Origin: Pseudevernia furfuracea
Taxonomy: Eukaryota > Ascomycota > Lecanoromycetes > Lecanorales > Parmeliaceae
Direction of reading: 5' to 3'
Assembly: GCA_022315425.1 (NCBI GenBank)
Contig: JAIUPT010000052.1
Span: 47,138-111,137 of the forward strand
DNA length: 64,000 nucleotides
Below, one piece after another: positions 48,701 to 61,000 of the stretch (positions are counted from its first letter, which is position 1; each line of letters starts with the position of its first letter). A model generated the notes under the pieces. The model did no database searches. It was not told where the DNA came from and saw nothing but the letters and a program-made list of their open reading frames with translations. A program made the translations under genes and the position numbers.

Positions 48701-49840
48701 CCAAAAAGCAAGTGGATAGATCAAGCTAGCTCAAATCACTGATCCGCTGAGCGTGAAGCATGTTGCATTATGACCCACGTCATATGCCCACGTTATACGC
48801 CCACATTCTTGCCCATTGAACTGCAGCGCCGGGTCGACGCCTGTTGATAGCTGTTTATGCCCCAGCGGCTCTATTTTCATCGCTCACAATAGTGGTATTT
48901 GACAGCCAGGCAGGTATGTGTTGTCCGCAATGGTTGTTGACTATGACAGTCACAGCCCTGCAACCCACAATCAACAGCTTGGATATTGCATTGCGTTACA
49001 TGCACGCCTACTCAGCTTGCCCACACTTCCTAAGTTTGATTGAGATGCAGTGTTAACCATGCACAGCAGTGCCATGAGTGGAATATGGACATGAAAAGCC
49101 ATGATCATGTGCAAATTCATTGGCATATTCAAGGTTGCTTCCTGACAACTTGACATAGACATGTCGCACCTGAATTGGATGTTCATGAAGCCAAAATCTG
49201 GATGTGCTAACTGCTCAAGTCAGAAAATCAATGTTGAAGTGAGTTGTGTTTGTGCAACATGGTGGGTTGAAGCCAGTATATGCGCCTTGTCCTGCCATCT
49301 TTGGTGTTGTGTTGTAGTTCAGCATTGGCAGCTGTCTGTGACCTGGATTATCCAGGGAGTGGTCTGATTCTGCGATCACACAGCCACATCTTGACCCCAT
49401 AGTTTGCAGACACAATGGTAACAACCTTACAAAAGTCAGCTTGTATCTCATGCCTAACATGCCACAGTGCACGTGTGTTTGCACTCTTTGCTGAGCTGAT
49501 GCATGCTACTCTCTGCCTTCGCAATGACGCATGAGTGATCATAGACATGCATACATGTGCTAGTCCACACTTGCTGTGTGTCATGTGCGCTGCGACTGCC
49601 GGTCCATCTCCTAGCAGTACTTGTCTAGCGATCGCGTCGTCGCTCAACTGCTAGTTGTACTTGCAAGTAGCACCATGACGTGGAGCGCACGTCAGCAAAC
49701 TAGGCAAGACATGCCCAGAGTACCATAGCATTGACAATGCTTGATAGCACATTGCAAGCACACATGGGGCTATACTGTGGTGTTCCACACATGTATATAG
49801 ACCCGCTGATCGACGTCTAGTCATAGCTCTTGTCTGCTGT
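48701..49840. other. No gene recognised
   Basis: Composition returns to the CA/TG-rich type. A CG-rich patch at 48760-48840 precedes ordinary sequence. No supported exon. Confidence 0.4.
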
Positions 49841-50033
49841 CTATGCTCGCAGGTTGCCTAGGAAAAGGGCGACCAGGTCATCCACAGGTGCGCTTGCTGT
49901 GGTAAGGTTGAGTTTATAGGCGGGCTGGCAACGCTCAACCAGAGATTGGTAGGGCGGTGGACCAGCGAGCTGATGTAGTTGGGGCCCAACACCACACATG
50001 CTGACCCGCTCACACATGGACCTCCTTAACACC
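49841..50033 (-). CDS. 3'-terminal exon of an unrecognised gene
   Basis: On the minus strand a good acceptor (ttctgtttgcag) at 50034 is followed by an open exon ending in TAG at 49841. The exon contains LHQLAGPPPYQSLVERCQPA and APVDDLVALFLGNLRA at its C-terminus. Possible upstream exon sequence (50219-50105) reads SGAYKSQRQEHLGGSNVWHL. No domain is recognised and the 5' end is not located. Confidence 0.4.
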
Positions 50034-50882
50034 TGCAAACAGAACACTAACTGAGCTTGTCACACACAGGACTGCTTCAGTGGGCGACGGCGTGCAGAAG
50101 ATGCTCAACTGGTATGTCTTGTGGGCTGCACTCAAGTGCCAGACATTACTCCCACCCAGGTGTTCTTGTCTCTGACTTTTGTATGCGCCAGATGACGAAG
50201 GCAGCACTGAGAGCAGCATGGCAGGTCTGGATCACAGCTAATGATCATGATCGGTGTCACACATCAGATATCCTGCCAACAGCTTCCACCGTGCACAGTC
50301 ACGGGGTTGGTAGTAACACAGCTGCGCTGCTATGCTGTCGGACGACAATTCTGTGGAGGCATCTGTGTAGTATATGTGCCACTGTACAGGACTGCACACG
50401 TTCGCTCCATGCACAACAACAATTGTGCAGATGCAGAGCAAAACGGAGAGCATCTGTCAAACTCACTCATCAACCGCACATTAGTGAGCAGCAGTGTTAC
50501 ACGGTGCCTGCGTCCCTGTGGGCCTTGTCAAAGTGTAACTACGCTTGTAGGGTTCCGTGTATTGGTTGTTCATCGGTGCTTTTATTTTTTATTGCTTCCA
50601 TCGTGTGTGGTACACCCTGTGCTTCGGGGCATACTCACGGCTATAAACAGACACACCGCTCCAGTGTATTGTGATCGACACTGCAACTCGCGCCTTGTGC
50701 GTAATACGCTAACGGTGATGCTTGTGCATTTCGGGTGCCGTACGTGCTGCAACAAGGTACTCGTGACACTGCTCGTATCGTTGCAGCACTGTGCCGAGAT
50801 CACTTGCACAGGACTAGTGCTCAAGTGCTTCGTGTACATCGATGTGGCATCGACACAAACTGTCATACAGTAACAGCAAGCA

Positions 50883-51080
50883 ATGGGCATGCATGAAAAC
50901 ATGTGCCAAGGTATTTACCCGACAAACTCGCGCAGATACTGCGCTGAAGGCGCTGTATATGTGGCTCTTCCTTCAGCTCCACAGTATCTGGACACCGAGC
51001 GAGAGACTGAGGAGGCGTTTCTCAACTTTGCGAAGCCCTCGACAACCCATACTGTACGAAACGAGATTGTCTGTCAGCAG
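50883..51080 (+). CDS. Possible first exon of an unrecognised gene
   Basis: An ATG at 50883 opens 66 codons (MGMHENMCQGIYPTNSRRYC, then LDTERETEEAFLNFAK) up to CAG|GTAAAG at 51080. The codon usage looks coding. A second open stretch on the same strand (about 51420-51659) includes LHDQIKRVVGTCLKTSETRK and SLRFPATEIHCAA, and may be a later exon. The family is unknown. It is divergent from the 49841 gene. Confidence 0.35.
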
Positions 51081-52080
51081 GTAAAGGTCAAGGTCTAGCT
51101 GGAGATACTTTGAAGTCCTTGCCATGATCACGTATCAGCAAACTTTTAGGTCAAGCACTGCTCACTTGGCATGAATTTGAACATAACATCGATGCATTGT
51201 GACGGTCTTCCCCATGTGCGGTATAGCTGAGCGAGGATGTGGCATCGCTGCAAGACAGTGGCCGATCGCAGCGCACTTGTAGCAGCTCTGGTGTCCTGAG
51301 TCAAGTCGCGATTGCCTAAGGTCTCTCTAGACGCCTTATCCCCCACTGACCACATAGTCAGTAAGCTACGTGTATGCCTTGGCCTCAAAAGAAGTTCGTG
51401 CCAAACACCACGGTGATGACGGCGTGCAAGGAAGCAACTTCTTCCTGATTTTGGCCTAGGCCTGCATGATCAGATCAAACGAGTTGTGGGCACGTGCCTG
51501 AAGACCTCGGAGACCCGAAAACTTCTCTGCGAGAAGCAATCATTACGATTTCCCGCAACTGAGATACACTGCGCAGCGGCTGGTCAGCTGAAAGCTTCCA
51601 TCTTTTCTGTAGCGTCGCATCCATCTTGCAGCATTGCTGTTTCTAATCCAGTGCAGTAGCTGTACATGCTACGTATACTTGCTTGCTTTACACCATAGAA
51701 CTGCGTCCAATATTGATTAATCCTTGTAATACTACAGACCGTACAAATTTGCACTGGTGGCAGCACAGTGTGCACGTGTCACGTGATCAAACAGGTGGTG
51801 AAACTGCTCAATGATTATAGATGCTTTGCTCCCAAAAAGTCAGTGTCCATGAACCTGGCCCAACATGGTCGTTGATGCACCTCACAAGCAGCTCATAACT
51901 TGGCGATGGATCTAGAACACTTGCACAGGCTCACTACTGCTGTGCAAAGATTAACAGGCTGTGATGCGCACGCGCCTCAAAGCATTCTAACTACAAATAT
52001 TCACAGTGGCAGTCATGATAACTGATGTAGCGCGTCTCTATTATCTCATAGGGGAGCTCCATTTGCAAGTGCTGCAGGTC
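51081..52080. other. Flank of PEX5 3' end
   Basis: Apart from the possible exon near 51420-51659, no coding content. A minus frame at 51388-51146 is open (RDLTQDTRAATSALRSATVL) without a recognised family. Confidence 0.3.
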
Positions 52081-55000
52081 TCATGCCTCATCTACAGCTG
52101 GCATGAGCTCTACCTTGCCTGAGCATGCCAGGCTGGTTCGCAGGTAACCCCACACATTGACTGCCTGCGGGTTCAGGCTCAGTGCCCGCACATAGTAGCG
52201 CGCTGATGCATCATAGTCGCCTACGTAGCCTGCAAAACATCAAGCCGAAGTATTTCAGTTTTACCTGAGGGAGCGCATCATTGGCAGGCATGGAAACGTA
52301 AAGTGCTTGCAGCAAAGACCGCATCAACCCCTGATATATAGGTTTGTACAAAACCAGAAAAGGATTTCAGCTCAGACACCGCATTGAAATGTGCTGGCCG
52401 CCGCCATTTTTATAGACACCAGACACCAGATCCTCAGATTGCAACAGCATAACGCATGAGGCAACAAACAGTGGGCCCTTGACCCAGCACAAAGAAAAGA
52501 AAAGAAAAAGGAAAAGGAAAGGAAAGGAAAGGAAAGGAAAGGAAAGGAAGGAAAGGAAGAAGACTACGCCTTTCGACGTCAATTTTATTGAGAAGCCCAG
52601 TATGTACTGGGCTGGCGCAGGGACCCAGCAAAAGCTTCACCTGACTGATGCCCATGTTCGTCCAGGCACGCATGTAGTTTGCTTCAGGTCCAGAGCCTTC
52701 TGGTAGGCTGTGATGGCTTCCCCACTCTGACTGGAGTTTGGCCAGTGTGGCTCCCAGCTTGTTCCCACAGGGAATAGTCTTGAGGTCGTACCTGGAGGGC
52801 TGTTCTGAAGGCAGTGATAGCCCTGTCGTAGTTCCTGGACAGGTTGTACAGAACCCCTAGTGCAGCCTGCAAGGAGGAGGAGGAAGGTTGATGTTTTCAG
52901 CCAGGCCATTGAAGTGGTCAGATGTGCAAGATTTGTCAGAATGCAGGTTCAAAGGACGAATTTTAAGTGTTTTATGAAGCAGAATATGCCAAGCCTTGTG
53001 TTGACAAGGAATGGCCTGGTGCAGCGGAAGGGAATGACTTTCCACAGCAGCAAGTTTTGGCACAGCAGGACAGTTGTCACGAATGGCTGACAGCCCAAGT
53101 CTGCAAGCCTTCAGCACATGCAAGGAAGTGCTGAATCACCAGCAAGGAGCAGAAGCAACACAGCAATACTGTACAGAGCCTGTTCAACTGAGTAACCAAC
53201 ACAAAGCGTAGAGCAGCAAGGTGATCCTGCTGCCAGCGCCAATCCAGGGAGGCTGCACCCTGTGCAAAGAAAGCCAAGAAGAGACTACACCGTTCGGCGT
53301 CAGTTCAATAAGAAGCCAAGCATTTGGCCGCACCTGAACATCAGCATCAGCTGGGGCTGCAGCAGCAGCTTTGCTCAAAACAAGCTGACTACCCAGCTGA
53401 GTCTCTGGGAGGTGTCATCTGGGTGCTGCATGCTGGCAATCTGCGGCCCATGCTTTGCATGATTTGCCAGCCAGGTGTGCAGGTAAGCTCAGGGCTCGTC
53501 GCTGATCCAGCTCGTTGGTGTAGCTTACACCAAGCGACAGCAACACCTGCATGTCGAGGTCAGATGGTGTGGTCAGCAATAGCTTAGGCCACCAAGTGCC
53601 AGGCAGCAGTTGAAAGTCATGAAGCAGGAGCAGAGGGTGTGGTGTAGCTTTGTAGAAGCGCAGCACGGCAAAGCACTGTGGTAGGTTATACATGCAAGCA
53701 TTTATAGGCAGCAGAAGCTGTGTACAAACTGCCAGGCAGAAGCCAAGTCACAGCTATGCAACACAAATGCATCACAGCAAAGCAGGTGTGGCCTTGTGTG
53801 AACATGTGTATCAGCACTGCCCTGTAAAATTGCGCCATACTAATGTTTTGTCCCTTGCATGTGTGTGCTTCGCTCAACAGATGCTTTGCCTGTTCACAGA
53901 TATCCATGTATACTAACTCATGTCGACCATTTGTGCTTGAAACAATCCATTTTGATCTGACAAAGCATGGATCACTGATCCGGCGCTCAACAAACTTAGT
54001 CTTTGACAAAGGCATGGTTCATTGGCATGAAACACAATGACCCACTTTGGCATTGGTTGGGTCTGCCTTGAGGGCATGAGAATAGCCTTGACGAAGGCAT
54101 TATTCCTTAAACAAAACACAATGACCCACCTCAGCATTGGTGGGGTCTGCCTTGAGGGCATGAGCCATGGCAGCAATGGCCTGGGTGTCATCATCATTCT
54201 CGGCATGCACTGTGCCCAGCAGCCGCCATGCATCCACATTGCCAGGCTTCCTTTGCACCTGCTCCCAATGCAAAGGATAGAACAACAATTGAAACATCGT
54301 GGCATGCAAAACTTTGTCAAAAGCTGTGAACTGTCAACAGCGGTGAACACCAACTTCCACACATACGCTGTGCTGTGACAACAACTGCCAAGGGGCCAGT
54401 CTGCAAATGGCAAACCAGCTCCTCTGTAGCACATTTCATGACATGTCATTGCTTGAGATCTGCATTCACGGCCAGTGCAAGGCACACAGCGTGCTTTTGC
54501 CCTGAGAATCATGACATGAATGTGTGAAAATTACACAGTCAGGGAACTAAAGTACCAGCACAAACCAGGGCTGAGTCCAGAGGCAAGAGACAGGCAGGTG
54601 TCATGGAGAAACTAAAACATCTCCACAATGTAGAAACGCGTTTTTCCTGTCCCCAGACATTTCTCTATTTACATTTCCAGTGTAGGGACGTTTCAGGATC
54701 AAAAAGAGGTGACGATGGCAGGAAGTGTCATTTGCAGGGCTTACTTCAGCTTCCAGGGCATACACGGCTTCTGGACAGTATGCCATGCCTGAAGAGGGAC
54801 TTAGCCTTTGCAAAGCTGTGCAGGTCGTCCATGAAGGGGTTGTTGGCCTTAAACACATACTCAGCTGCGGTGCCCTTCAACATCCAGTCCTGCACAGGAC
54901 ACATTTTTGCATTATATGGGCACTGCTGAACTCACGCAGAGCCTGCTGGCCTATCTCACCTACTACCGTTTCTTGCCAAGAATAGTGGGCCAGCAGCTGC

Positions 55001-58000
55001 ATGCAGCTCAGCTGACCTCAGTTGCTTATTTCATGATCCTATTCTGTTCCATTCATGGCTGCTACAACTGTGAAGATCTGCCGCTACATGCGTTGAGTAA
55101 TGTCAGAAACAGCAGTGGATCAGGGAAGCGGTCCAAGCATTCCGCACAGAGTTGTTAGCATGTAACGCACTGCAATCTGTGCAGCTCTCAATGCTGTATT
55201 GACGTGCTCACATCATGCTAGGTTTATGATCAGCATGACTCATGTGTGTAGTAGTTCCTGCATGCTAAGCTGAGCTCATCAATGTATGCTTTGGCCTCTG
55301 GCATGAATGGTGCAATTGCACATTACCATTCAATTTCTGTCTGAACGACACACTGCTTGATCATGCACAAAGTGGCAGAAAAGAATGGAAGGCAATGCCT
55401 ACCCGCTTCAGCATTAGCAGCGCGTGCATCCATGTCTTGTGCAAACTCCTCCATCCATTGGTTGGGGTCGGTGCCGTCTGCAAACTGATTGGCAAACTGA
55501 TCAGCCCAGTCCCCTTCGGCATTGCTAGCTGCAAACTGGTTTGCCCATTGATCTGCAGGACCCTGCAGCAACCCAGCAGCCATCTCACAAGCTTCTGTAC
55601 ATATGGCATCTGCTGCAACGCTGTTACCAGCAATTGGACATGCCAGGGTTGACAGCATGAGAGGCCTTCATGATGCTGTCTTGCTGTGCTGCATGTTTGG
55701 TTGGTTGCTGCCTATGCGCGTCAGCATGATGATCAGTCATGAAGCCTGAACCCACCAACGGATGTTCCTTTCTTCACATGACATGCATGCTTGTGAGAGC
55801 CTTGAAAGATGGTCAGTACCCGTGTATGTGGTCACATAAAAGTCACATCCCCTTTGCATGTTCACAGACAGTCAATCAGTCACAGTGAGCATTGCGGTGT
55901 TTTGTGGGTGACACGCTTTCTCTTTCCAGCATCAGACTACTGTCTGTGCCAGCTTTGATGCATGTAATTGGCCAGGATGGCCAGTCTGCATGCAACTGTC
56001 TTGAGTACATGTAGCTGCCCTGAATGCTTGCAAATGCCCTGGATGCATGTAAGTGCCCTGAGAGCATGCACGTGCCCTGCATGTATGCAAATTGCCCAGA
56101 TGCATTTAACTGCCTTGCAAGCGTACAACTGCCTTGACTACCGCCATACATCGCAGCTTGAAAAGCTGCCTGACCTGTCAACCTGCTGTGCAGTTGTACG
56201 CCGACAGTGGCGACAGCGAACTGGTAAACATGCTAGACTCACCCCATTGAATTGCTTCCAGACATCCTCGTGGTTCTGAGCCTCCTGCTGTGTATCAAAC
56301 TCTGAGGCCCAGTTGTTGCCAACAGCAGCTCCAGGCACCTCCTTTGCCTGGGAACAAAGAACACAAGTTATTGATGTTGCTTGTACTATGTCTGCTTGTA
56401 CCTTTGCTGAAAAAAGTAGATTTGGAGACCGGGCTCCAGGCTGCCGCCTTAGGAGGCTCCCGTCATGATTGCTGAAAAGCGTACACTGTTCTCTTTCTTT
56501 TCCAATTTGGAGACAACTTTTGAAACAGCGCAGACTACAGGCGGTAACCGTGGCGCTGCCTCAAAACTTTTTTAAAATTGAAAAAGCAGAGAGAAGTGTA
56601 CGCTTTTTAGCAACCACGTGCCATGTAGCAGCTGGGATCTGCATTGGGGCCAGGACATGCTCTGCCTAATCCAGGTGAGACCACTGTTGCAATGCTTCCA
56701 CAGTGACTATGTCTTGAAATACTATGGGCTCCTTTTTCACACGATGCGAGGCTTCTGAGACATAACAGTGTGACATGCCCAACAAAAAAAGGGTTTGCGC
56801 TTGTCAGCAATCGTAACAGAAGCCTCCTAAGCTGGCAGCCCGGAGCATACAGCCTCAACTGTTCCCATGAAGAAACAGACTATGATCCTAGCTTATGCAT
56901 AGTGTATGCGACACGTGCTGTCAAGCATGACAGCCTACCGATCCACACAAGCAGGTGCATCAACTAACATCCAGCTGCAACTCGCATGCATCACAACTTT
57001 CAGTGTTTGCATGCACAGCTCTTGCTGAGTGTGAGGTGATGCACACTTGCTTGAGTGGCCAGCAAGCTGTCAAGCTTCATGGGACACAAGTTATGAACAT
57101 AGAAGGTAAAATCATAAAAATATGTATATATATGTATATGAATCAATAAATAACAGTGAAGAAACAAACAAACAAACAAGAATAACATGATAGATGCACC
57201 ATCAACAGGTGCCACTTGCTGCCAAATACAATTGCATCAACAGTGTACCATTTTAACTTCAAAGGCTTGCCTGATTGTCTTCCACAATAATTTCGCCTCG
57301 ACTCATCTTACTAATGAACTGCAGGAACTTGCTGTTCTTCATCTTAGGGTTTGCGTCCCTGCTCAACAGGTCTGCTAGGGCCTTTGTATCCCCATTTGAT
57401 GCTGCATTCCCCTGCTGGTCTGTCCCGCTGACTGATGCAGTTGCACCTGTCTGAGTCCGCTCAAAGTCATTAGCCCATTGGTGACCTGGCTGCTGCTCCA
57501 CAAACTCATCTGCCCATCGTTGCCTTTGCGCATCGGCCTACAAGGGGACATGAAGGGCAACATGATGCTCATGCCTTTCCTACTGAATGGCAGATGCAAT
57601 GCTGCTACAGGCTCAATCATATGCTGCAAGCAGTTGTTCGCGCCCATCAAGACAGCCTTGATTCTGCCTCAAGACTTAAACCACCCAGCAAAGCTATCCT
57701 CGCAGGAAGGCATGTTGCTGCTGAGAGTGAACAACGCTGCACATTGCTGTGCACGCCTGGACGGCAGCCTCACAAGCAACATCTGCAGCTGCTCTACAGC
57801 TTTGATGACGCAGCTGCAGCGCTGCATATCAAGGCTGAACTCACGTCACTGATAGAAGCTGATCACCTAGACAGTGACCTCCAAAAAGGTGCTACTCAAG
57901 ACTGCATGTGCCTGACCTTAGGGAAACACAATATGTCAAATAAATGTGATTTCAATGACATGGCATGACCTCAAAGGTGACCTCAATCAAGGCATTTCTC

Positions 58001-61000
58001 ATGACTGCATGTGCCCCTTTGCCATTTGGTCTCATGTCACTGCTGCATGCTGACAGCCCAGAAAGTGACCTTAGACAAGATGCTGCTTGAGACTGCATGT
58101 GCCTGACCCTTGGGCAAGACATATGTCCAATGAATGAAATGCAAGAATGATGAGGCTTCACCTGTGCAAACTCGTTCGCCCAAGCGCTTGGCGGACCAGC
58201 TTGCTCCAGCCTCATTTTGCCGAACTGGTCTGCCCAATCATTGTGGGGCCCAGCATTGGCTGCCAGCTGGCCTGCCGCCACATCTGCTGCCACTGAAGGC
58301 TGCTGCATGTGCATGTGTCGCCCACCTGACCACCACATGAGACTGTGAGTAAGTCTTTGAGAGTGAGCTTATATAGAAGACATGAGCAGAACCATGTCCA
58401 ATGCATAAGTTCTGCTGCCACTGAAGGCTGCTGCATGTGCATGTGTCGCCCGCCTAACCACCACACAAAGCTTTACTCAGAAAGCTGGCCACCTCTGCTG
58501 CCACAGAAGGTTGCTGCATGTGCATGTGTTGCCCGCCTGATCACCACACAAAGATTGACATAGAAAGCTGGAACTGTGAGCAAGGCTTTGAGAGTGAGTC
58601 GGTCGGACAGAGTTGAGCACAATTTTGCCCAATGCCATACGCTGTGCCCCTGAAGTATGCTGTGGGGTAGATCTACCCGCTATTGGTGTTGGTGAGTTGT
58701 GCATGTGGCTGGGGTGACGTAATGTGGACCACTTGGTCTTTTCTGCTGCTGGCAGGCTGCTGTGAATTGCGGGCCTGCTTGGTGTCAAACATCCTATGAC
58801 TGATGGATGCGTATGTGTGTGCCTGCCAGTGTGAGAGAATGAGTGCCTGCTAGTGTGGGATGACACCAATCAACATTTGGCTGACAATGTATACGCTGCT
58901 GTTGAGGGCTGCTGCATGCCTTTTGGCACTAGTTGACAAAACAAGTGGATGTATCTGGTGACGGTGAAACAGACCGTCAGCTGCTGTTGTGGGTAGTGCT
59001 GTTATCTACGCTCGCCGGCCATCCACGCATACGCATTAGATGCTTATGCGTGTATCATCGGGACTGATCATTAAGTGGCAGTGCAACTAAACTAATTCAA
59101 CATAATCTAACATACTCTAACATACAGATATACAAGCGTATATACGCTTCCAAAGTTGGACATTTGATTAGACAACAGCACTAGTTGTGGGCGCTTCCTG
59201 TTGTACATGCACTATGCTGGAATGTCATGGCAGGTCATGGCAGCAGAAGCGCACCTTGGGTGTACAGTCTCTCCCAATCCTGTGCACCAGCTGGCCCAGA
59301 TGGCAGCTGCATCGGGTCAATGTTTCAGCGAAAAGAGCAGTTTTTCCAACCTGCCGCACAGCAGGGACTGTCAGCCATAATGAGACAAGTCAACCTCATG
59401 TGTGCATATGCTCGCACTAGATGTTAGACACGCTTGAGTGCTTCCACTAGTTTTTGACAAGACCAGATCTGATCCTCATATGTGCAAATACTGTCAAGGA
59501 CTTCTTTCCTTTGCCAAATGCAGGGAGACAGCATGGCATGCAGTCGCTTTTGTATTCCAGCGGACACCAGTTGCAGAAAACAGATAGGCCACAGATACAT
59601 GTTGGCATGCATGTGTCTGCAAACTCGGACTTGATATCAGGAGTGTGTAACTACACACATGGACAATCACATGAATGTGCATACCTGAGCATCAGCATAG
59701 TCACTGCCCTGAGTGGCATACATCTGTCGGGCCATAATGGTGCTGCGGTCACGAAGGCGGCACTGATCTTCCACAGACAGACGCAGCTGAGGTAGCGGCA
59801 TGGGCTGAAAGTCTGCCTGAGCCCTACCACTGGCCTATGAAGGACTGCAAGCCAACTGCCCTTGGGTGCGTAGACAAAGGTTAGCTCATGCACTGCATGG
59901 GCTTACTCTACTGATACTCACAATCTATACGGCAAGCCTGTGCTCTGCCATGTCGCAGAGGCTGCAGCACAGAAGTGGACAGAAGGACTGCAAGCCAACT
60001 GCCCTTGTGTGTGTGTTGCCGAAGGCTAGCTCATGCACTGCATGGGCTTGCTCTGGACACTACATATGGCAAGCCAGAGCTTTGCAATGTTACAGAGGCT
60101 GCAGTGCATTAACACAGAAGTGGGCAGAAAGTCTGCAGCATCTGGTTTCTGCTGGCATAACAGCCCTCTGGAGTGGTCACATCTCTTGTGCCAGCACAGA
60201 AACCAGTGCGGGACACAGTGCTAAGTGGTGGGTGTTATTTGCACTGAGTACAATAAGGCAGGCATGTTGGTAGGTAAATCAAATGTTTAGATGCCAACCT
60301 GCAGGCATGGCTCAATGAGTTGGGTCTCATGTCTGGTCAGGGGGGCCGGAAGCCCGGACCAGGGGGTGCCCCATGCTGCCTGCCCTGCTCAAAGATGTTA
60401 TTAAAGTGCTGTACTGATCTGACATGCCCTCATGCTGCTCAAAACTCCCGGAGAAGTGTTGCCGGCGAACTCTGCTGGTCTTGCAGCGCAGGAATGTCAA
60501 ATGCACACCTGGACAGAGGCTGATGCTTGGTTTGCTTTGCATCTTGCTTGCAATGGAGAATGGGAAACTGGGGAAGCTTTGTTGTTCGTGGACAGCAGCA
60601 ATGAAGCAGAGGACAGGTGGTATATATGCAGGCTCATGTATACATTTTGATAGGCAAGTTTGCTTTGCATAATGCCAGGAGCACTGCAGCTGGATGACCA
60701 AATGCCGATCATTGCATGCAGTACGTGAAGCAATCATTTGCCTGGCACTGCAAAGCATAGGGCCTCCCACTGACATTCAGCAGCTGGCTTGTGCAACAGA
60801 GTCCCACTGTAGGAGCAAAGCCTTCCACCATACACAGATGGCCCTGGCAAGCCTTGCACACCAGGTATCTGCAGCACCAAAACGCAGCGTTTTCAGCTTG
60901 TTCAAGCACGCACCACGGATCGGTGCATGTACATATGCATGCTTTTGTTTGAAGACAGAGGTCATGCTGACTGAGTTGCAGCACAGCGATGCGCTGTACA

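Noticed and set aside
50057..50873. Two overlapping plus-strand ORFs of more than 200 codons
   Set aside because: They overlap in different frames, are Cys/Thr/Val-rich without motifs, and lie opposite a minus-strand exon with a clear acceptor. Probably chance openness in a CG-richer stretch.
52367..52706. Lys/Glu and Phe/Leu/Ser ORFs
   Set aside because: Created by the (GGAAA)n microsatellite in a PEX5 intron.
60327..60776. 149-codon minus-strand ORF as an independent gene
   Set aside because: It lies inside the PEX5 5' region with the same orientation; parts may be PEX5 exons or introns, and the composition is not convincing as a single protein.
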